Shown here piece after piece: positions 53,244-61,621 of a DNA stretch of 64,000 nt. The notes below the pieces were generated by a model. The model was not told the DNA's origin, did no database searches, and worked only from the letters and a program-made list of their open reading frames with translations. The translations under genes were made by a program, and so were the position numbers. This stretch comes from RYN-230 sp963837335. GTDB taxonomy: Bacteria > Actinomycetota > Actinomycetes > Streptosporangiales > Streptosporangiaceae. Where the stretch lies: the NCBI GenBank assembly GCA_963837335.1, contig CAWINS010000012.1, forward strand, positions 1 through 64,000, read 5' to 3'. Within the stretch, counting starts at the first letter, position 1, and each line of letters begins with the position of its first letter.

Positions 53244-54617
53244 CTAGAGGTCCGGGACCCAGCTGCCGTGGAACCCCAGCGGGATCCGGGCGGGCAGGTG
53301 GACGCGCGCGACAGGCTCGCCGGTGAAGTCCTGGGCCGCGAGAACGACCAGGTCCGCCGCGCCGCGGTCCGGATTATGCACGAACGCCATGACGTAGCCC
53401 TCGTCCTCGTCGGCCCCGGGGACCGCGGGTGCGAAGACGGCCTCGCCCGCGGTGGCGTCGCGGCCGAACTCGTGCGCCTCGGTGCTGCCGTGGGCCAGGT
53501 CGTGCTTGAGCAGGGCGTTGGAGAAAGCCTGGTCGGCGAAGTCGCCGCCGGGGGTGACGACGGCCCGGTTCACCTCCCCGATGACCGCGCTGTATCCGTA
53601 GCGGTGAGGCCGGCCGATGAACTGGTCGCTGACGCGGGGGAACTCCTGGGGCCGGTCATCGAGGCGCTGCTGGGTGACCTTCCCGGCGGCCGGGTCGATG
53701 ATCCATCGGTCGAGGGTCAGCGGCCCCTTCCCGTCCAGCACGGAGACGTCGTAGGCACCCTGGTAGCGGCACAGGTCGACGACCACCCGGCCGGAGTCGT
53801 CGTCGTAGGCGTTGAGGGTGTGGAAGATCCAGCATGGGTCCACGTCGAACCACCGGATGTCGGCCGCGCTGCCGCCGCGGGGCAGCAGGCCGACCCGGGC
53901 CGGGTGGCCGGGGTTCCAGGTGTAGGGCAGCCTCTTGCCGGCCGATACGGCGTCCATGCTGAACGTGACCGGCAGATCAAAGAGCACCAGGTAGCTGGCG
54001 GTCAGCGCGAAGTCGTGCATCATCGGGCCGTCGGCCAGCGGGATGTTCACCGCCGCCGTCACCTGGCCGGCCGGGCTGACCACCAGGTGCTGGACGTGAT
54101 CCCAGGCCCAGTAGTACGCGATCGCGTGCAGCTCCCCGGTGCCCGGATCGGCCTTGGTGTGCGCGGCGAACCCGCCGGGCAGCATCCCGCCGAAGTCACA
54201 CGGCCCCACGGTGTCCAGCTCGGCGGAGAGCTCGTAGGGCAGCGGCCCGGACTCCACCGTGGCCAGGATGCGGCCGGCGTTGCCGATGACGTGCGTGTTG
54301 GCGGCGAAATCCATCCCCTCGTGCACCGGGCCCGCTGGCCAGGTCTCGCCGCGGGCCTTGGCGACCGCCTGGGAGCGGACCCAGCGGTTGCGGTACCACT
54401 CCGCCCGGCCGTCCCGCAGCCGGACCCCGTGCACCATCCCGTCCCCGGTGAACCAGTGATAGTTCGGATCCTCCAGGCCCATCGGGTTCGGCCCGTTCCG
54501 CAGGTACCGCCCATTCAGGGCGGCCGGCACCTGGCCGGTGACCGGCAGGTCGAAGGCGGTGACCTCCTCGGTCACCGGGGCGAACGGGCCCTCCAGGAAG
54601 CGATTTCGAGCAGGCAT
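53244..54617 (-). CDS. Carotenoid cleavage oxygenase family protein
   Basis: A 457-aa seven-bladed-propeller iron oxygenase that splits a carbon-carbon double bond of carotenoids, apocarotenoids or stilbenes. It starts MPARNRFLEGPFAPVTEEVT and has the signature LNGRYLRNGPNPMG. The four iron-ligand His positions are visible in GFAAHTKADP, GPMMHDFALT, CWIFHTLNAYDDD and the C-terminal LGFHGSWVPDL. I use the ATG at 54617, because the upstream codons are not family-like. It is divergent from an acyl-CoA synthetase gene across a shared 22-bp dyad and probably forms an operon with the flavin monooxygenase. Confidence 0.92.
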   Translation of the reverse strand: MPARNRFLEGPFAPVTEEVTAFDLPVTGQVPAALNGRYLRNGPNPMGLEDPNYHWFTGDGMVHGVRLRDGRAEWYRNRWVRSQAVAKARGETWPAGPVHEGMDFAANTHVIGNAGRILATVESGPLPYELSAELDTVGPCDFGGMLPGGFAAHTKADPGTGELHAIAYYWAWDHVQHLVVSPAGQVTAAVNIPLADGPMMHDFALTASYLVLFDLPVTFSMDAVSAGKRLPYTWNPGHPARVGLLPRGGSAADIRWFDVDPCWIFHTLNAYDDDSGRVVVDLCRYQGAYDVSVLDGKGPLTLDRWIIDPAAGKVTQQRLDDRPQEFPRVSDQFIGRPHRYGYSAVIGEVNRAVVTPGGDFADQAFSNALLKHDLAHGSTEAHEFGRDATAGEAVFAPAVPGADEDEGYVMAFVHNPDRGAADLVVLAAQDFTGEPVARVHLPARIPLGFHGSWVPDL

Positions 54618-54713
54618 CGCAGACTCCCCTTCCCCCGCAGGGTCTGTACCGGACACTACGCCGGCCCACCCGGGTTCCCAAGACCACGCCGGACCGGCCC
54701 TAATCGACATAAC

Positions 54714-54735
54714 ATGACCTTGACGTCAATATCAA
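54714..54735. promoter_or_regulatory. 22-bp dyad operator, divergent oxygenase / acyl-CoA synthetase promoter
   Basis: ATGA-N4-GACGTC-N4-TCAA centred on 54724/54725; the core TTGACGTCAA is a perfect 10-bp palindrome. The same layout (TTGA-N4-GACGTC-N4-TCAA) occurs at 62878–62899 in the other divergent promoter of the cluster. This is the type of site bound by TetR-family regulators of acyl-CoA metabolism; no tetR gene is visible in the window. Confidence 0.72.
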
Positions 54736-54777
54736 GTTCGTGTTGAATCTTGGCCACCGAGCGGGTGGAGGAAGTCC

Positions 54778-56370
54778 GTGCTGACCACGTCCTACTGGCC
54801 TGCCGACGCTCACGTACCCCTCGACGAGGTCACCGTCGGTGACCTGCTCCGGCGGGTGGCCGGGCAGGTCCCCGGCCGGATCGCCCTGGTAGACGGGCAG
54901 GCCGAGGCGGCGGACCGCCGCCGGTGGAGCTACGCGGAGCTGCTGGCTATCGCCGAGGACGTGGCCGGCGCCCTGCTGGCCCGGTTCGAGCCCGGGGAGC
55001 GGGTCGCCGTCTGGGAGGCGAACCGCCCGGAGTGGGTCATGCTCCAGCTCGGCGCGGCCCTGGCCGGCGTCATCCTGGTCACGATCAACCCGCAGTACCG
55101 GCAAGCTGAGCTGAAGTACGCGCTGGAGCAGTCCGGGGTGGCGGGGCTGGTCCATGGCACCAGCCACCGCGGCGTGTCCATGGTGGACGTGGTGCACCAG
55201 GTCCGGCCGGAACTCCCTGCGCTGCGCGAGGCCGTCTGCTTCGCGGACTGGGACGAGTTCGCCGCCAGCGGCCCGGGGCGGCCGCCACTGCCGCGGCTCA
55301 AGCCGTCCGACCCGGCCCTGATCATCTACACCTCGGGCACGACCGGCTTCGCCAAGGGAGCCATGCTGCACCATCTCGGGCTGGTCAACGCGGCCGGGCT
55401 GTCGGCGGAGCGGGCGGGCTTCCAGGACGGGGACACCTGGATCAATCCCATCCCGCTGTTCCACACCGGCGGCGGCGTGCTGGCCGGGATCGGCTGCCTG
55501 GCCCGCCGCGCCGCGCATGTGGTGGTCCCGCAGTTCGACCCGGGGCTGGTCCTGGAGCTGATCGAGGCGGAGCACGGCAGCATGGTGCTGACCGTGCCGA
55601 CCATCCTGCTGGCCATGCTCGAGAACTATGATCGCCAGCCGCGTGACGTCTCGTCGCTGCGCACGGTGATGTCGGGCGGGGCCAAGGTGCCTGACTCGCT
55701 GGTCCGCCGCACCACCCAGACCCTCGGCTGCGGGTTCACCATCCTGTTCGGCCAGGCCGAGCTGCACGGCGTGCTAACCCAGACGCAGACGACGGACAGC
55801 CCGCAGGACCAGGCGGAGACCCTCGGCCAGCCGATGCCGCACGTCGAGGTGAAGATCGCCGACCTGGCCACCGGCGAGCCGGCCGGCGTGGGAGAGGAGG
55901 GCGAGATCTGCGCCCGCGGCTACCAGAACATGATCGGCTACTGGGACATGCCGGACGCCACCGCGGCCACGATCGACGGTGAGGGCTGGCTGCACACCGG
56001 CGACGCCGGGACGATGGACGGCCGCGGGTACCTGCGCATCGCGGGCCGCCTGAAGGACATCATCATCCGGGGCGGCGAGAACATCCACCCGCTCGAGATC
56101 GAGCAGCTGCTGGCGGATCACCCCGGGGTGGCCGAGGTCGCGGTCATCGGGGTGCCGGACCCGCACTGGGGTGAGCAGGTCGCGGCGGTGATCCGGCCCG
56201 CGCGGCCGGACGCCCCGCCCGATCCGGACGAGCTGGCCGCCTTCTGCCGGGAGCACCTGGCCCGGTTCAAGACCCCGAGGCAGTGGTTCTTCGTGGACTC
56301 GTTCCCGATGACGCCGTCCGGGAAGATCCGCAAATTCGAGGTCCGCCAGCGCTTCGCGGAACCCCGGTGA
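54778..56370 (+). CDS. Acyl-CoA synthetase (AMP-binding, FadD-type)
   Basis: A 530-aa adenylate-forming ligase that activates a carboxylic acid to its CoA thioester. The P-loop is IIYTSGTTGFAKGAMLHH (A3), A5 is replaced by the unusual FTILFGQAELHGVLT (normally YGxTE), A7/A8 are WLHTGDAGTMDGRGYLRIAG and RLKDIIIRGGENIHPLEIEQ, and the catalytic Lys is in PMTPSGKIRKFEV. GTG start at 54778. The stop overlaps the next start by four bases (GTGA), so translation is coupled. The first gene of the forward operon under the GACGTC dyad. Confidence 0.92.
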   Translation: MLTTSYWPADAHVPLDEVTVGDLLRRVAGQVPGRIALVDGQAEAADRRRWSYAELLAIAEDVAGALLARFEPGERVAVWEANRPEWVMLQLGAALAGVILVTINPQYRQAELKYALEQSGVAGLVHGTSHRGVSMVDVVHQVRPELPALREAVCFADWDEFAASGPGRPPLPRLKPSDPALIIYTSGTTGFAKGAMLHHLGLVNAAGLSAERAGFQDGDTWINPIPLFHTGGGVLAGIGCLARRAAHVVVPQFDPGLVLELIEAEHGSMVLTVPTILLAMLENYDRQPRDVSSLRTVMSGGAKVPDSLVRRTTQTLGCGFTILFGQAELHGVLTQTQTTDSPQDQAETLGQPMPHVEVKIADLATGEPAGVGEEGEICARGYQNMIGYWDMPDATAATIDGEGWLHTGDAGTMDGRGYLRIAGRLKDIIIRGGENIHPLEIEQLLADHPGVAEVAVIGVPDPHWGEQVAAVIRPARPDAPPDPDELAAFCREHLARFKTPRQWFFVDSFPMTPSGKIRKFEVRQRFAEPR

Positions 56371-57425
56371 CCGGTGAGCCGGGGGCCGGTGCCCCGGTGA
56401 CCGGTGACCCGGTAGCTGGCGTCGCGGCCGGCCCGCTCACGGACTGGTTCACGGCGACTCTGGCCGCCGTGCCCCCGTTGCGGTTCGAGCGGCTCGCGGG
56501 CGGCTATTCCAACCTGACCTTCCTGGTCAGCGACGCGGCCGGGGAGCAGTGGGTGCTCCGGCGCCCCCCGCTCGGCCACGTGCTGGCCACCGCGCACGAC
56601 ATGGACCGGGAAGGCGGGATCATGGCCGCGCTGGCCGGGACCGGCGTCCCGGTCCCGGCGGTGCTCGGCCGTACCTCGGATCCCCGGTGGAACGGCGCGC
56701 CGTTCTTCGTCATGTCCTTCGTTCCCGGCCAGGTCCTGCGGACCCCGGCCGATACGGCCGGGCTGGCCGCCGGCGATCTCACCGCGATCGCGTACGGGCT
56801 GTTCGACGTGCTGGCCCAGATCCACGCCGTGGACCTGGACGCGACCGGCCTGGCCGCGATGGCCCGCGGCGGCTCCTACGCCGGGCGCCAGCTCCGCCGC
56901 TGGTACCGGCAGTGGCAGGAGATCCGCGTCCGGGACCTGCCGCTCCTGGAGGAGCTGCACACCGAGCTCGCCGCCCGCGTCCCGGACCAGCCCGCGGTGT
57001 CCCTGATCCACGGGGACTACCGGCTCGACAACGTCATCCTGGACCCGGCCCGGCGGGTCAGCGCCGTGCTTGACTGGGAGCTGGCCACGGTGGGGGATCC
57101 GCTGGCCGATCTCGGCCTGGCCCTCGCCTACTGGACCGAGCCCCGGGAGGCCGGCCAGCTCCCGCCGGCGCCCACCGATACGCCGGGCTTCCCCGGCCGC
57201 CGCGAAGTCGCGGCCCGGTACTCCGAGCGCAGCGGCCGGCCGGACGGCGACCTGAGCTTCTACGTGGCCCTGGCGCACTGGAAGGTGGCCTGCATGGCCG
57301 AAGGTGTCTACACCCGGCACCGGTCGGGGGACATGGGGGCGTCCGGGGCGGACATGGACCTGCTCCGGCGCCAGCCCGGGATGCGCGCCGAGGCCGCGCG
57401 GCGGGTGCTCGATGGCGGACTATAG
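56367..57425 (+). CDS. Phosphotransferase-family protein (APH/ACAD10-like)
   Basis: A 352-aa kinase-fold protein of the aminoglycoside phosphotransferase superfamily. The nucleotide-binding part starts FERLAGGYSNLTFLVSDAAG; the catalytic loop is SLIHGDYRLDNVILDPARR (HGDxxxxN), with Mg-binding Asp in VLDWELATVGDPLADLG. Relatives next to acyl-CoA genes (ACAD10/11-like) phosphorylate 4-hydroxyacyl-CoAs in catabolism, which is the likely role here. GTG start at 56367, inside the synthetase stop. The first 20 residues are a TGEPGAG/TGDPVAG low-complexity leader. Confidence 0.87.
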   Translation: MTGEPGAGAPVTGDPVAGVAAGPLTDWFTATLAAVPPLRFERLAGGYSNLTFLVSDAAGEQWVLRRPPLGHVLATAHDMDREGGIMAALAGTGVPVPAVLGRTSDPRWNGAPFFVMSFVPGQVLRTPADTAGLAAGDLTAIAYGLFDVLAQIHAVDLDATGLAAMARGGSYAGRQLRRWYRQWQEIRVRDLPLLEELHTELAARVPDQPAVSLIHGDYRLDNVILDPARRVSAVLDWELATVGDPLADLGLALAYWTEPREAGQLPPAPTDTPGFPGRREVAARYSERSGRPDGDLSFYVALAHWKVACMAEGVYTRHRSGDMGASGADMDLLRRQPGMRAEAARRVLDGGL

Positions 57426-57464
57426 GCCGCGCAGGCCCACGCCTGCGCGGCGGGAGGAGACCGG

Positions 57465-58235
57465 ATGACCGACACAGTGCGCTTCGAGGTGTCCGGGCCG
57501 GTGGCCACGATCACGCTCAACCGGCCGGACCGGCTGAACGCGATGACCGAGGAGCTGATCGCCGCGGTCCTGGTTCTCCTGGAGCAGGTGAGCGCGGACG
57601 AGGCCGTCCGGGTGCTGGTGCTGACCGGCGCCGGGCGGGGCTTCTGCGCGGGTGGTGACCTCGGGGCGATGGGGGAGTTCGCGGAACCGCGCACCCCCGG
57701 GGCCAGCATCGCGCAGCTGCGGCGGCTGCACCGGACCACCGAGCTTTTGCACGAGATGCCCAAGCCGACCATCGCGGCGGTCAACGGCCCCTGCGCGGGC
57801 GCGGGGCTGTCCTGGGCCTGCGCCTGCGACCTGCGGATCGCCGCCGAGTCCGCGGTGTTCCGCACCGCGTTCCTCAGCGCGGGGCTGACCGGGGACTTCG
57901 GCGGCACCTGGTTGCTGGCCCGCCTCGTGGGTGCGGGCCGCGCCCGCGACCTCTATTTCCGCAACGAAAAACACAGCGCGGCCGCGGCCCTCAGCATGGG
58001 ACTGGTCGGTGAGGTCGTGCCGGACGGCGCCCTGGCGGGCCGGGTGGCCGACCTGGCCGGCCGCCTCGCGGAAGCACCGCCGCACGTCCTCGCCGGGATC
58101 AAGCAGAACCTGAACGACGCCGAGGAGCTGGACCTGCACGCGGTGCTGAACGCCGAGGCCGAGCGGCAGGTCCGGGCGGCGCTCAGCCACCCGTCCGCCA
58201 GCGCCGCGCACCTAGCCGGGCAGGCACGCGGATGA
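57465..58235 (+). CDS. Enoyl-CoA hydratase/isomerase
   Basis: A 256-aa crotonase that adds water to a 2-enoyl-CoA or shifts its double bond. Oxyanion-hole segments are GRGFCAGGDLGAMGEFAE and NGPCAGAGLSWACACDLRIA; the second catalytic position in LSAGLTGDFGGTWLLARLVG is Asp rather than the usual Glu, which points to an isomerase or other crotonase activity. ATG at 57465 after GGAGGAG, 39 bp behind the kinase-fold gene. Third gene of the acyl-CoA operon. Confidence 0.9.
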   Translation: MTDTVRFEVSGPVATITLNRPDRLNAMTEELIAAVLVLLEQVSADEAVRVLVLTGAGRGFCAGGDLGAMGEFAEPRTPGASIAQLRRLHRTTELLHEMPKPTIAAVNGPCAGAGLSWACACDLRIAAESAVFRTAFLSAGLTGDFGGTWLLARLVGAGRARDLYFRNEKHSAAAALSMGLVGEVVPDGALAGRVADLAGRLAEAPPHVLAGIKQNLNDAEELDLHAVLNAEAERQVRAALSHPSASAAHLAGQARG

Positions 58236-58307
58236 CCGGCGGCTGGGCCGCGACGGCGGACCGGGTGCTGCCGGGTCGGTCCGGGCCATCTCCAGCGAGG
58301 GGGACCA

Positions 58308-59465
58308 GTGAGTGATCCAGTGGCCGCGGCGGGCGGGCCTCCGGCGGGTGGCCCCGCGGCGGGCGGGCCGCTGGCCGGGATCAGGGTCATCGACCTGAGC
58401 CGCCTCGCGCCCGGGCCGTACGGCAGCATGCTGCTGGCCGACCTGGGGGCCGAGGTCATCGCGGTCACCGGGGGCCGCGCCGGGCAGGTTCCCGCGGACT
58501 TCGCCCGGGGCAAGCGGTTCGTGCACCTGAACCTCAAGCACCCGGCCAGCCGCGAGGCCCTGCACCGGCTGGTCGCCACCGCCGACGTCCTGATCGAGGG
58601 GTTCCGCCCGGGCGTGGCCGAGCGGCTCGGCGCGGGCTACGCGGAGCTGAGCCAGGTGAACCCCCGGCTGGTCTACTGCTCGGTGACCGGCTACGACCCG
58701 GCCGGCCCGGCGGCCGGGGCGGCCGGGCACGACATCAACTACCTGGCCGTCACCGGGCTGCTGGGCGCGATGGGTCCGGCGGGCGAGCCGCCCGCGCCGC
58801 CGCTCAACGTGGTGGCCGACCTGGCCGGCGGGGGCCTGCTGGCCGCGTTCGGCATCTGCGCGGCGCTCGTCGAGCGGGACCGCTCCGGGCGCGGGCAGCA
58901 GATCACCGCCGCGATGACCGACGGCGTGCTGTCCCTGATGGAGATGTGGCTGAACGCCTGGCGGACCCCGCTGCTGCCCGAACGCGGGCTCGGTTTCACC
59001 ACCGGCGCGGCGCCGTTCTACCGCTGCTACCGGTGCGCCGACGGGCAGTACGTGGCGGTGGGCGCGGTCGAGGACGGATTCTTCGCGGCCCTGTGGGACG
59101 GGCTCGGGCTGCCCGCGCCTTACCCGGCTGACCGGTTCGAGCCGGCCACCTGGCCGGGCCTGGCCCAGGTCATCGGGGACCGGTTCGCCACCGCGAGCCG
59201 GGATGAGTGGACCGCTGCGTTTGCCGGGATCGACGCCTGCGTCACCCCGGTGCTCACGCCCGGCGAGGTGCTCGGCGCGAGCGGGCCGCCCCAGCCGGTG
59301 CCGCGGTTCTCCCGCACGCCGGGGGAGCGGGGCCGTGACGGCGCCGCGCCGGACGCCACGGCCGAGGTGCTGGCCCAGGCCGGCCTCAGCGACGAGGAAC
59401 TGCAGGCGGTCGCCGAGGACGCCCGGCGTGACGGGGCGTTCGGCTTCAAGTGGCCGCCTGGCTAA
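58308..59465 (+). CDS. CaiB/BaiF CoA-transferase, alpha-methylacyl-CoA racemase type
   Basis: A 385-aa family III protein. It carries the racemase active site as in mycobacterial MCR: His in AAGHDINYLAVTG, Asp exactly 30 residues later in PPLNVVADLAGGG, and Glu in YVAVGAVEDGFFAAL. It should therefore epimerise the 2-methyl centre of branched acyl-CoAs rather than move CoA between acids. A Gly/Pro/Ala-rich leader precedes the conserved LAGIRVIDLSRLAPGPYGSM. GTG start at 58308. Last gene of the forward operon before the PadR unit. Confidence 0.9.
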   Translation: MSDPVAAAGGPPAGGPAAGGPLAGIRVIDLSRLAPGPYGSMLLADLGAEVIAVTGGRAGQVPADFARGKRFVHLNLKHPASREALHRLVATADVLIEGFRPGVAERLGAGYAELSQVNPRLVYCSVTGYDPAGPAAGAAGHDINYLAVTGLLGAMGPAGEPPAPPLNVVADLAGGGLLAAFGICAALVERDRSGRGQQITAAMTDGVLSLMEMWLNAWRTPLLPERGLGFTTGAAPFYRCYRCADGQYVAVGAVEDGFFAALWDGLGLPAPYPADRFEPATWPGLAQVIGDRFATASRDEWTAAFAGIDACVTPVLTPGEVLGASGPPQPVPRFSRTPGERGRDGAAPDATAEVLAQAGLSDEELQAVAEDARRDGAFGFKWPPG

Positions 59466-59489
59466 CGCGGCCCTGGGGTTGCCAGAAAA

Positions 59490-59519
59490 TACTCGCTGAC
59501 ATATATTTGCAGACGAGTA
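59490..59519. promoter_or_regulatory. PadR operator/promoter dyad
   Basis: TACTCG (59490–59495) and CGAGTA (59514–59519) are perfect inverted arms, with CTG and CAG continuing the dyad inward around an A+T core (CATATATTTG). It lies 15 bp upstream of the padR start and overlaps the presumed promoter, so PadR autorepression is expected. Confidence 0.65.
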
Positions 59520-59534
59520 ATGGAGGGCGATCCG

Positions 59535-60182
59535 ATGGCAGCGAAGCGCAAAGTTGACAACCTGATGGCCCTCGCGGTGCTGGCCACCGTCGTCCAGCAG
59601 CCGATGCACCGCTACGAGATCGCGTCCCTGATCCGCGCCCGCGGCAAAGACCAGGACATGGACGTCAAGTGGGGGTCCCTCTACACCGTCGTGCAGAACC
59701 TGGCCAAGCACGGCTTCCTGGAGGTGGTCGGCACCAGCCGGCAGGGGGCGCGCCCGGAGCGGACGGTCTACCAGATCACCGAGGCCGGCCTGCAGGAGAT
59801 GCTCGACTGGACCCGGGAACTGCTGTCCACACCGGAGCCCGAGCACCCGAGGTTCGCCGCCGGGCTCTCCGTGCAGATGATCCTGTCGCCAGATGAGGTG
59901 ATGGCCCTGCTGCGGACCCGGCTCGGCCGGCTGGAGGAGTCGATCGCCGCCCGTCGCGCTGCGATCACCGGGCACCTCAAGGAGATTCCCCGCCTGTTCC
60001 TGGTCGAGGAGGAGTTCGCAGTGGCGATGGTCGAGGCGGAGGCGGCCTGGGTCCGCGCCCTCCTGGAGGAGCTGACCTCGGGAAGCTTCCCCGATCTCGC
60101 GATGTGGCGGACCTTGCACGATGGCGGCGAGATGCCACCGGAGCTGGTCGAGCTCGCGCAGAGGGGGGTGGCAGACGAGTAG
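59535..60182 (+). CDS. PadR-family transcriptional regulator
   Basis: A 215-aa repressor with the PadR winged helix at the N-terminus (VDNLMALAVLATVVQQPMHR, YEIASLIRARGKDQDMDVKW, GSLYTVVQNLAKHGFLEVVG) and a C-terminal dimerisation arm with coiled-coil character (EVMALLRTRLGRLEESIAAR). I use the ATG at 59535, seven bases after GGAGGG; the ATG at 59520 lies next to the operator arm. It is followed by a GC hairpin and then by an FAD monooxygenase gene that it may control. PadR proteins of this type often respond to phenolic compounds. Confidence 0.9.
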   Translation: MAAKRKVDNLMALAVLATVVQQPMHRYEIASLIRARGKDQDMDVKWGSLYTVVQNLAKHGFLEVVGTSRQGARPERTVYQITEAGLQEMLDWTRELLSTPEPEHPRFAAGLSVQMILSPDEVMALLRTRLGRLEESIAARRAAITGHLKEIPRLFLVEEEFAVAMVEAEAAWVRALLEELTSGSFPDLAMWRTLHDGGEMPPELVELAQRGVADE

Positions 60183-60194
60183 AAAGCGCTAAAT

Positions 60195-60231
60195 GGTCCC
60201 GAGGCGGTGCGGCAACACCGCCGCCGGGACC
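60195..60231 (+). terminator. GC-rich hairpin after padR
   Basis: GGTCCCG-A-GGCGGTG and CACCGCC-GC-CGGGACC pair into a 14-bp stem with a small bulge and a 6-base loop, 13 bp after the padR stop. There is no T run, so it may attenuate transcription more than stop it. The remaining bases to the monooxygenase start (60232–60388) hold no gene. Confidence 0.6.
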
Positions 60232-60388
60232 CGGGGCGGCTGCTCGCAGCCATCCCGTCCAGCACCCGCGAACCGATGCCCGCACGAGACGAACCCGGCC
60301 ACGAGGTGGCAACCAAAGGATAGCTGGGTTCCCCGTGCGTGATCTCGGCGCAGAGCAACCGACGAACACCACGTACAGGAGAGAACCC

Positions 60389-61621
60389 ATGTCTGCAGCC
60401 ACGTCCAAAGTCCGCACCGCACTGGTCATCGGCGGCGGGATCGCCGGTCCTGTCGCCGCGACCGCCCTGCTCAAGGCCGGCCTCCAGGCGACCGTCTACG
60501 AGGCCTACCCCACTCTGGCCGAGGGGATCGGCGGCGGGCTGGCCCTGGCCCCCAACGGCCTGGCCGCGCTCGGCATCATCGGCGCCGACGACGCCGTCCG
60601 GGCCCTGGCCACGCCGATCACCGGGACGGTCATGGCGGTCGGCGGGAACACCCGCCGGCTGCCCAGCCTGGCGGGCGTGGAGCCACTCCAGGTCATCGGC
60701 CGCGGCGACCTGCACCGGGTCCTGCACGACCGGGCGGTCGAGTCGGGCGTGCGCTTCGAGTACGGCAAGCGCCTGGTGGCAGTCGACGAAGCCCCGGACT
60801 CGGTCACGGCGAGGTTCGACGACGGCACCGCCGCCACCGCCGACGTCCTGATCGGCGCCGACGGCGTCCGTTCCACCGTCAGGACCCTGATCGACCCGGA
60901 AGCCCCCGGCGCTGGCTACACGGGATTGCTCGGCTTCCAGGGCTATGTCAACGCCAGCCCCGACCTCGACCCCGAGCCTGGCGTCATGACGTTCGCCTTC
61001 GGCAAGCGTGCCTACTACCTGTTCTGGAAGATGGCGGACGGCCGGGTGACCTGGGGCGCGAACCTGCCGTCGAAGCAGTACATGTCGCTGGCTGAGGCCC
61101 GGGCGATCCCGGCCGGGCAGTGGCTGCAGACGCTGCGCGACACGTACGCGGGCGACCTTCCGGGTGAGCTGCTGGCGAACCGCACCACTGCGGAAAACCT
61201 CGACGTCACCGGGGCGATCCACATCATGCCGCCTGTCCCGCACTGGTACCGCGGTCGCATGGTGCTGGTCGGTGACGCCGTCCACGCGCCGTCCAACAGC
61301 ACCGGCCAGGGCGCGTCGCTGGCGATCGAGAGCGCCATCCAGCTGGCGCGCTGCCTGCGGGACCTGCCCGATCCCACGTCGGCGTTCAGTGCTTACGAGC
61401 GGTTGCGGCGGGGGCGGGTGGAGAGGATCACGAAGCGGGGCGCCCGGACGAACAGCGCTAAGACGCCCGGGCCGGTCGCGCGCAAGGCGATGTATGCGCT
61501 GATGCCGGTTTTCTTCAAGCTGATGAACTTCGAGAAGGTCATGGGGTGGGAGCAGCAGTACCGGATCGACTGGGATGCGCCTGCCGTGGCCGGGACTTCG
61601 GTGCCGACCCAGGTGTCCTGA
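60389..61621 (+). CDS. FAD-dependent monooxygenase (PHBH type)
   Basis: A 410-aa class A flavoprotein hydroxylase. FAD fold at the N-terminus TALVIGGGIAGPVAATALLK, mid-motif VLIGADGVRSTVRTLIDPEA (DG motif), and GD motif RGRMVLVGDAVHAPSNSTGQ with GASLAIESAIQLARCL. Such enzymes hydroxylate aromatic or polyketide-like rings, or epoxidise alkenes. ATG at 60389 after CAGGAGAG. It is downstream of padR, from which it is separated by a hairpin and 157 bp, and convergent with the ketosynthase gene (the stops are adjacent at 61621/61622). Confidence 0.9.
   Translation: MSAATSKVRTALVIGGGIAGPVAATALLKAGLQATVYEAYPTLAEGIGGGLALAPNGLAALGIIGADDAVRALATPITGTVMAVGGNTRRLPSLAGVEPLQVIGRGDLHRVLHDRAVESGVRFEYGKRLVAVDEAPDSVTARFDDGTAATADVLIGADGVRSTVRTLIDPEAPGAGYTGLLGFQGYVNASPDLDPEPGVMTFAFGKRAYYLFWKMADGRVTWGANLPSKQYMSLAEARAIPAGQWLQTLRDTYAGDLPGELLANRTTAENLDVTGAIHIMPPVPHWYRGRMVLVGDAVHAPSNSTGQGASLAIESAIQLARCLRDLPDPTSAFSAYERLRRGRVERITKRGARTNSAKTPGPVARKAMYALMPVFFKLMNFEKVMGWEQQYRIDWDAPAVAGTSVPTQVS

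Noticed and set aside
53268..54746. 492-codon forward frame antisense to the carotenoid oxygenase
   Set aside because: The oxygenase frame has all four His ligands; the forward frame is a shadow.
58212..60119. 635-codon reverse frame across the CoA transferase and padR
   Set aside because: Antisense shadow of a conserved racemase-type gene.
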